This document shows positions 56,240 to 64,000 of a stretch of DNA of 64,000 nucleotides, one piece after another. The DNA comes from Arctopsyche grandis (lineage: Eukaryota; Arthropoda; Insecta; Trichoptera; Hydropsychidae). The notes below the pieces were generated by a model. It did not search any database. It saw only the letters and a program-made list of their open reading frames with translations, and was not told the DNA's origin. The stretch covers positions 20,235,501-20,299,500 of the forward strand of contig NC_135359.1 of the NCBI RefSeq assembly GCF_051622035.1, in the 5' to 3' direction. The position numbers were made by a program, and so were the translations under genes. Every line of letters starts with the position of its first letter. The first letter of the stretch is position 1.

Positions 56240-57460
56240 ATTTATTATTATATATTTTTTTTATTTCTTATATTTATATTTATATTTTTTTAGTTGTGGC
56301 ACGTTTGCTACCCCGAAAATATTGAAACTTTTGTTCACTTAAATAAATACAGAACATACTAGTATGTATCTGTATTATTTTTTTGTCAATTTATTTTCGG
56401 GCATTGGTATATCATTATATTGAAAAGTTAATATAATGATATAGCTATATCATTATTATGAAAATATAAAATAACTTATATCAAAGAAAATATTTCTATT
56501 TCTGAAAATCTTAAAAATAACTTTCCTTTTAAGAATAATCTATAAATACGTAGGTATCTAATTTCATTATTTGCTTCTCAATAGATTCAGAAAATATTTC
56601 AACTGTATTAAAGTCAAGAATGAAAAATCTGTTGATATATGTAGTTTGTACAATACTACCTATGTATAACATATGTACATACATACTTTGCTATGATCAT
56701 ATATGATTGTACAATGTATTTATGTACTTAATTCATATATACATACATATGTACATATGTAACTTTTATTGATTATTTTTTAATTGCCGTCAATTTCAAT
56801 TATTTGAAGAAAAAAAATTACTAAATTTCTTGTCCGTATTTTGCAAAAATCATAATCGCGTTCATATTTGCATTGTATAATCATTTGGCACTTTTGTAGT
56901 TAAAATTAAATACATGCAGGAAAAAACTTTTGTTAGGAGATTTACATACATAGTTATGAAGGACTTATATTTAATGTTTCGCGAGATATGCATGTATGTA
57001 TGCATGTCTTGAAATGAAGAAAACTAGACTTCCGCCACTTTCAAATATAACGGCTCATATATCTATATATTCAACATATTTTACATACTCAAATATATTT
57101 TTTCATTTGAAGTTAGATCTACATACATATGTATGTATGTACATATGTATGTAGATTGATCCAAAATGGATTTTTGAAAAAGTCGGTCCACGAAAAATAT
57201 GTGTGTCCATAATTTCTTCTAATTCTGAAAAAAGAATGTAATAAAGTTATAACATAGTAGAGACTAGCTAAAATATTGCTAATATAAATTATGCAAAGTT
57301 TTGTATATTAATTTAGAAGAGTATGAAATTAAGAAGATGCGAGAGTATGAAATTGATAAAAAAATTATTTTTTATTTTCTTCTTCCTTCTGGTGCCATCT
57401 TATAGTTTTCTGAGAATCATCACCAATGCATATGTTTTGATATCTAACATAAGTACCTAC
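56240..57460. other. AT-rich intergenic DNA between the CPF genes, first part
   Basis: Contains several TACATACATATGTATGTA-type self-complementary words (about 56650-56760 and 57120-57155), common simple repeats in this window. No gene is supported. Confidence 0.5.
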
Positions 57461-57465
57461 ATACT

Positions 57466-58427
57466 GCACCAGCCTGAGGGTATATGGCGTCCCTCGGCAG
57501 ATTGGTTTTCACCCCCCCCCATATTTTTTTGAACGATTAATTATATAAAAGTTGTTGAAAGTTTATGTTGAAGAAAAACAATATATAAATTTAATTCAAA
57601 AAACGCAAAAATGGAACATATGTACATAAATACATATGTTAGAAAATATATAAAATTAAATTTAGTTCTTTCTTTCCATTTTATTTTGAATTTTAAACTT
57701 AAAATAGTATAATACTGACGCATGAATATAAATATATTTCAATAAAATAATCAAAAGCTATCAAAAATATTAAATAAAAGATTTTCTGGCTTTTGCTGAT
57801 GCAAAATTTGTAATCAATTTTTCCATAGCGAGCTGTTTTAAAAGGTCTCGTTCAATGGATATAATAGCCAAACGGTCTAGTCGTTCCTGAGTTTTACTTT
57901 ATCTGTTTATAGATGGTTTTAATTTACTTCAGTTTAGAAAAGCTCCTTTCTACGCTCGTTATAGACACGGGTAAAGTTAGAACAGTACGGATAACAAAGA
58001 ATAAATTCGGCAACGAAGACATTAATTTATATTCAACAATGAATTGAAGAGTTTTATAGACTAACATTTCTTCATTCAAATATGACTGATATATGTATAT
58101 GATATTTAATTTTGTGAAGTAAAAAACGTCACATTTGAGCAGTATTTTATTAAAATACAATTCCAAGTTACCATTTGTACCGACGACAGTTTATTGTTTG
58201 ACAAGTTTTATTCGTGAGTCGTTGATATTTGACAGTCGACTTTCAGCGTTCCTCGTAAATTATAATATTTTACAGTCACTATTGTTACTTCTAGTAGAAA
58301 AATTAAGTAGAATATAAAATATTTTATAGGTTCAAAAAAAGCCAATTTTTAATTTTCAAAATATCAAAAAAATAAAAACGAGGGCGCCTCGCTGTATCTA
58401 ATCTGCTGCCCCTTTGAACCGGCCCTG
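57466..58427 (-). mobile_element. hAT remnant (third family)
   Basis: A minus-strand end of a hAT transposase dimerisation domain (TLPVSITSVERSFSKLK) lies at 58166-57924. The right boundary has a terminus whose complement starts CAGGGCCGGTTCAAAG. The left terminus is diverged (CACCAGCCTGAGGG), and both ends share a GGCAG.AGATT word. Flanks CTACATAC and CATACATA are only similar. It lies between the two CPF genes. Confidence 0.6.
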
Positions 58428-59198
58428 CATACATACATATGTGTATTCAATATTGGATAGCTTACTGCACCCCCAAAGTTGTATGTCATACGTCCACACT
58501 GGCTTCGTATTGGCTTTGTGTTGATAAAATATATGCAATTACTTATATATTTTTTATTTGTTTTAAATATTTACAACTTGATTTTAAGCAGTCAAATTTT
58601 ATTATTTACAAGAGTTTATGAACCATGACAATTGACATTAAATACAAATGATATTGTTTTTTTTTTGTCGTGATTTAAATGCGCCTTTGGTTAGTATGAA
58701 TAATTATTTATTTATTTTATTTATATATTATCTTAGCTATCAAGCTTATTTAATTATTGGTACTAACCGAATAATAATACATAGATTTCATGACGATTCT
58801 ACCATTGTTTTAACATATTTAGTAACATGATATAGGAGTACCAATTACGCAAAAAACCAAAATTAAAATTTGATTTCAATAGCAAATAATAATAAAGAAT
58901 AGTGATAATTTTGAAATTCTCTCATATCGTCAACCTTGACAGCTAATGTGAATATTTTTTTGTTTTAAAATTATTGTTGGAGCTTCATATTCATACATAT
59001 GTGCATATGTAAAAGATGTAAAGAGGGTGTTATAATAATGAGTTTTAAAAAATAATAATCAGTAATAAATTTTACGTGCTAAGTTTTATTTCAAAATAAA
59101 TACGGCGTACAGATACAATAAATAACTTATTTACACAGTAAACGAAATTGTGGATTTAGGAAAACTGGTGGTAATTGTGAAATAGGAACGGCATACGT
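58428..59198. other. AT-rich intergenic DNA, includes 3' UTR of CPF gene 2
   Basis: No gene. A minus-strand AATAAA-like signal near 59086 would end CPF gene 2. Confidence 0.5.
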
Positions 59199-60395
59199 TT
59201 ACCAATTGTAAGCGAGACCGACTCCGTTGGAGTAAGACATGTGGGAGACAGCAGGGGCGGCAGAGTAGGCGACTCCGATGAGGGCGGGAGCAGCAGCTAC
59301 TTTAGCGATGGCGGGAGCAGCATATCCGTGGGAAGCATAAGCTGGGGCAGCATATCCATGGGAAGCATAAGCTGGGGCAGCGACGACTGGAGCAGCATAT
59401 CCGTGGGAAGCATAAGCTGGGGCAGCGATGGCTGGAGCAGCATATCCGTGGGAAGCATAAGCTGGGGCAGCATAGGCTGGGGCAGCATAGGCTTGGGCAG
59501 CATAGGCTGGAGCAGCATATCCGTGGGAGTAGGCAGGGGCAGCATAGGCAACTGGGGCAGAGTGGACAGCGATTCCTGGGTTGCTCACACGGACGTCATG
59601 TTTGCTGACGCTGGAGAATGGGGTGTCGATGGTCTTGGAGTAGGTGGATATTTGTCCCAAGTTTCCGGGAGAACGGAGGATATTCTGATGCTGGGAGGTG
59701 ATAGCTGGTACTTGAGCTTGCAAGTAAGCTCCTCCGTGCTCAGCGATGAGTCCAGCCTGGGCGGCGGCCAACACGCTCAACAAAAATACTACCTATAAAA
59801 ATAAACAAAAGGAAAACTTAGCAAATAATCCAAATAAGAACACTAGGGTTCAGTTGTGTGTCCAAAAAATCACTACCTGCTATGATAATTTCATTATATT
59901 TTCCAAAATATGCTACAAATATTCTAATGTTCGCTATGATTTTTTGTATCAACATGTTGATTATTACAAATGACGGCTTTAGAAACCCGTACAAATAAAA
60001 ATTGGGTGACAGGAAGTAAGTCGATTGGTCGCCATCGAAAGGTACAAATATTGTAGACATGTTTTGATCCTTACCCCAGCTTTCCTGGGGTTTTTTACTT
60101 TATTTTTTATTCTGAACTATTCGAAATATTTTAAGATATTGTTGTGCTCGAGTTTTTATAATATATTATTCGATTTGTATGTACATATGTAGGTACAAGT
60201 ACAAGACCCAAAACGAAGATACTTTTAAAGGATTAAAATTTGCTATTCAATTAATTATTTTTGCTTAAGATCAGAAATCAAAGGGATATCATCAATTGAT
60301 TGGAATTTGACTTTTGGAACACTCGAGTAATTTCTCGGGGGTGAAAAACAGATTTGAGTTTCCCAGTGAGGATTGAAACTTACCTTGAATGCCAT
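59199..60395 (-). CDS. CPF-family cuticular protein 2 (201 residues)
   Basis: Exons 60395-60384 (MAFK) and 59792-59199. It is nearly identical to CPF gene 1 over its length: signal peptide start MAFKVVFLLSVLAAAQAG, the motif KTIDTPFSSVSKHDVRVSNP, repeats, and the end SNGVGLAYNW. It is longer by exactly one 15-residue repeat (YASHGYAAPAIAAPA type). Few substitutions are seen (for example RSPGN for RSHGN). Its intron is 591 bp against 89 bp; the last 70 bases still align with gene 1, so the extra length is an insertion. Convergent orientation and high identity point to an inverted duplication kept alike by gene conversion, or a very recent one. Confidence 0.92.
59793..60383 (-). other. CPF gene 2 intron with extra 0.5 kb
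   Basis: The acceptor-proximal part matches the CPF 1 intron (CCCTAGTGTTC, TTATTTGGATTATTTGCTAA). The middle is unmatched AT-rich DNA without visible terminal repeats or ORFs of known type. Confidence 0.6.
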
Positions 60396-60474
60396 TTTGT
60401 GTTTTGGGAGGGTAGGGGTTGTTGTGGTTGTGAACAACAAGACACTTATGACAATTGGTGAGACAAGCCGGCAA

Positions 60475-60480
60475 TATATA
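60475..60480 (-). promoter_or_regulatory. TATA box of CPF gene 2
   Basis: TATATA on the minus strand, in CCGGGTATATATTGCCGG. It lies about 80 bases before the ATG, with a TCATA initiator about 31 bases downstream (near 60449). Spacing to the ATG nearly equals that of CPF gene 1. Confidence 0.65.
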
Positions 60481-60539
60481 CCCGGCCAAAGGACTCACAG
60501 ACACGCCTGACTTTTGCTCTCAGTGGTAGTAAACGTCGA

Positions 60540-62800
60540 CGATGAAATAAAAAAAAATGCACATTGAAAATTGGACCACTTTCGTGCGAGCGGCTTGAGA
60601 TCAGATGTGCCGTGCCGCTTTTGTGGTTGGAGCGCGACCGCCAATTTCAAACCATTTCCACATTCGAAATGTAAAATGAAACAGTGTGAATATGCAGAAG
60701 GACTATGAAAGAATAAATTTTATCTGATATTTAGTTAATTGAAATGATTATATTCAAGAGTAGAAATGTTTGATTGCCGCTGAATCAGAAATATCTAAAC
60801 TGTAACCATTAGAGTCTAAAGTAGGGGTGGGCTAAATTGTTTTAAAATGAAAGTTATTGGAAAATTATTATCTACGTACTTTTTTACAACCTATTATACA
60901 ATTCTTAAAAGTCAGTCATTTATTAAAAATAAAATAGCAACTTTGAGAATTTGATCTTTGAATATAAACTTTTACAGTAGGAGCGTATACATATGTATGT
61001 ACATATGCACATACATAGATAGGATGTACGCTTGGTTAGCATTGATACGCAGTTGTTTGTCAACGCATACCTGTTCACATACATACAGATTTTTAAATAC
61101 ATACTTTGATTTGAAAATTTAGTGATTTCGTTTTTTTCTGTTAAACTTGGATGAAATTTATTTGGGAAAAACGCAGGCAGTGAACACATTTGAAATTATT
61201 TGATTATTTGTTTATTTTACCCTAACAACGCATGTCATGACGCGAAAACATTTGAAATTATTGCGTTGCAATGCCACTCATTCCCGTTATTCCCGTTTCC
61301 GTTCCTGTTTTTGGCCGATTTTTTTCACAGTAAGCTTCCCGGACATGCATACAATAAATCCTGAAAGTTCCATCGTTCCGTCGTACAATAACGCATGCAA
61401 TTTACGTTCCCGTTCCCGTTTCTGGATGCGTTTCAACAAGTGAATGTTTCAGTTTCAAATTAATACCTAATCTAATCAAATTAAATTATAGTATTGGGAC
61501 GAATACGTTACATACACACGTAGGATTGTTATGAGTGGTACGTAATGTAATGTTTTTCAATGTAGCCGAAATGTAACATATTCAAATTTATTATTGAAAA
61601 TTATATATTTCTCATTCGGGAGTTTTCGTAAGAAAAGTCGAGTAAAACTCGTATTTTAATTTGGTTTATTGAGATTACAATCTCTTTTATAATCACAGTT
61701 CATACATATATGTATACACACATGTCAAGACATGTCGCATAATTGGACCATAAATACGGCACGACATTCTTATTGTTTATTTATATACATAGGTATGCAA
61801 GTATGCATATCTTTAAGTCAACTTTTGGACCACCCGTAGGGCTTAAACCCAACACAGAATAATAGCATAAAATAACAGTTGGTCAGTAAAAAAATGATAA
61901 AATCCGTAGTTCAGATTTAAGAGAATTTATAAATATAATTTGAGAAAAAATGAAATGGAAAGTTATCAAACATAAATCATTTTAATTGTATATCCTAGCA
62001 CATTTGTTCCAAGTCTCATATTGTTTTAATTCAGCCCTGGCCCTGCCACTCAAGTCACGGTTACGGCAATAAATCGTGCCCGAGCATTCGTGGCGTTTTT
62101 ATATGAATCAAGAAGTTGAAAGGTCGTGGATATATGGATAATATTTTTTTTGAAAGCTCGCCATCTAGTCTAAATAATAGACAATTTTTCACACATTGCG
62201 AAAACGAAGGTATATCAATTTATAGCAATTTTCTCTTGACAGAGTGTAATAATATTTCATACGTGTGCATGTGTGGGCACCGAAACAATAACTCTGACAA
62301 AAAATGAAGAAATAAATTAACGAATATTTGAATAAGAGCAGTGGCGGTGCCATTTTTGGAAAACATCTAGTATTTAAAATTTTAGGAGTTAAAAGTTAAA
62401 GCGAATTCAAACGTTTCATTTGAATATTTTAGGCTCGAATACTGGAATACGTATGTTTTTTCGACGAAACGCTGGGTTACGATTATCAATTTTTACTCGT
62501 TACCCACAAGATAAAATACGCGAGGAACTATTACATATCGCAAAAATGCCTTAAAGAACAAGATATATGTATTTATAGTCTAAATGTTCTAAATGTTCAT
62601 GAACAAGCTATGCTGTTTATTCACGATTTAGTTAAGTTAAAAAAAAATCAGTCAAAAACCGTCTTAAAATAGACCAGGTGTCACATGAAATTTTCAGCTG
62701 TCGAAACTTTTGCGCTGTGGGGTTGTCAAAACGCCTATTATTTAAAATGGAAATTCTATGGAAAACATTAATTATATGTATATTGGATAGATTGGACTTG
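60540..62800. other. AT-rich intergenic DNA, no gene supported
   Basis: Includes a GC-richer patch at 61225-61445 with repeated TTCCCGTT words and two AACGCATG words about 175 bp apart, possibly an unidentified repeat. No coding family, tRNA or complete element is recognised. Confidence 0.4.
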
Positions 62801-62804
62801 GATA

Positions 62805-63055
62805 ATTTTGATTCCAAGTCGATCGTTTCCTATCAGAGTTTTCCAATTTATCTGATTTCATTGTTTAAACGGTTCCTCCATCAAATTGACAAAAACCATC
62901 TTACCCGCTATGTCACAAATATCTGATTTGATTTATGTGCAATATGTAAATAAATATAGATATAGTACAATATGTACAAGTCTAAATCCATATATATCTC
63001 TATGGAATAATTAATTAATTAATTCATTTATTGTTAATTTCGTGTTTCGCTTCTC
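62805..63055 (+). mobile_element. SINE copy, lacking the tRNA head
   Basis: Matches the body of the SINE at 47676-48121: AAGTCGATCGTTTCCTATCA against AAATCGATCGTTTCTTATCA, then TGTACAAGTCTAAATCCAT and ATTGTTAATTTCGTGTT. The polymerase III boxes and the 3' terminal region are missing. Confidence 0.7.
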
Positions 63056-63059
63056 AAGG

Positions 63060-64000
63060 GGGGTAAAACTGTGGTAGATATTTTTAGGTACATAGTTGAT
63101 TTCATTATTTTAAAGTAATTTATATTTTCGAAATAAAAACAGTATTCGCACATTTTTTGCAGTTTTTTTTAATCACAATCAAAGGTTAGAAAAAACATTT
63201 TGGGGGCGGCATTTCGAATACTTGCGTCATACTGAGAAAATCTACCGCACAGCCCTGCATATACATACATATTTATGCACATCGAGAATGTGAAAAACGA
63301 TTGAAAATACTTAAGCTCATGCCTTAAGTTAGTGCATGATCAAACTAATCTTTGTTCATTTTAGTACACAAAAAATGGCCAGATTGGTTCGTGTATGAAT
63401 AAACTAGTATGTTCATGAAATAACGAAACGTACACTTCCACTGTAAGATATAAATGAATAATGTACATATGTATATGCCATACATATATTTTTGAAGTTG
63501 TCATCGACGAATTAAAAAAGTTGAGAATTAATTTAAATGATTATGTGAAAGGTGCCAAGATATATGTATGTAGATGGCATATATAAAAAAAATATTTATA
63601 GCGTAATGAAAAACATTTCAGTAAATGATAATATTAAATTTCAGTTTGATATGATTGACGGTGTTTGAATTATCTCCAAAATAAACACACACACATTTAA
63701 AAAAAAACCTGGACACATGATCGGTGATCGATTCTGAGTTCATCAGTCATAATCTCGAGGTGAAATTTTCTCACGATTACAACTATTATTCTATTGTTAT
63801 TACAAACATATGTAGATGAAATAAAAGTATTTTACTCGTTTTGGTACACTGATTAAATCCTATTTGCCATCCCTGTTCTACAGCATCAACTAGTAAATAT
63901 TTTATCAATATCAATTACAATGAAATTCAGAGAATGCGCCACTGGACCAGTCAACCATTGTGAAAATGTGTTGAATTCAAACCGACAGCATTTGTCCGTT
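63060..64000. other. AT-rich intergenic DNA to window end, nothing seen
   Basis: No supportable gene or element. Confidence 0.5.

Noticed and set aside
59241-59798. Plus-strand open frame rich in GSISWGS through CPF gene 2
   Set aside because: Same antisense shadow effect as in the paralogue.
61225-61445. GC-richer patch with TTCCCGTT words as a gene or tRNA
   Set aside because: The open frame has no domain and no tRNA cloverleaf can be drawn; left as an unidentified repeat.
61832-61856. GGGTTTAAGCCC-like word (minus) as a tRNA B box
   Set aside because: No A box at proper distance and no acceptor stem.

Overview
This is nuclear DNA from an insect. The genes are split by short AT-rich introns with GT-AG ends. 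There are two CPF-type cuticular protein genes and a ZAD-C2H2 zinc-finger gene, a class expanded in insects. Intergenic and intronic DNA is very AT-rich and full of transposon debris: piggyBac, several hAT types, non-LTR and LTR retroelements, Helitron-like ends, a tRNA-derived SINE and fold-back MITEs. The order of insect cannot be fixed from the sequence alone. I see no operon, prokaryotic or viral content.

Layout, left to right. 1-7250: 3' two thirds of Liprin-alpha (+, 18 exons seen, 5' end outside), then its long 3' UTR to about 9.83 kb. 11014-12126: single-exon RNA polymerase I subunit RPA49/POLR1E (-), convergent with Liprin. 12.28-14.95 kb: block of nested mobile DNA. 15320-17054: ZAD zinc-finger gene (+). 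17666-18751: small two-membrane-segment protein (+). 18.8-28.7 kb: minisatellite, hAT and jockey remnants, a full-length 5.2-kb non-LTR retrotransposon inserted in a MITE, and two inverted solo LTRs. 28946-37302: GRAMD1/Aster sterol-transfer gene (+, 15 exons, start exon in a GC-rich island). 39587-42005: almost intact piggyBac. 44152-44704 and 44905-45684: RpS27A (ubiquitin fusion) and NSA2, both (-). 46.6-54.6 kb: MITEs, SINE, hAT elements and Helitron-like repeats. 55415-56064 (+) and 59199-60395 (-): a convergent pair of nearly identical CPF cuticle genes. The rest is AT-rich DNA with a few TE fragments.

The host genes are a mixed set, not one pathway: synaptic scaffold (Liprin), ribosome production (RPA49, NSA2, RpS27A), sterol transport (Aster), cuticle (CPF pair) and a probable transcription factor. 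RpS27A and NSA2 are same-strand neighbours, and both serve ribosome assembly or protein supply.

Most noteworthy: the ubiquitin part of RpS27A reads His at residue 25, where animal ubiquitin has Asn; a datable stack of nested insertions with matching target-site duplications; a short LTR element with primer-binding site, polypurine tract and near-identical 163-bp LTRs; two MITE families with 9-bp duplications; a 15-bp-period minisatellite; and strong sequence homogenisation between the two cuticle genes.
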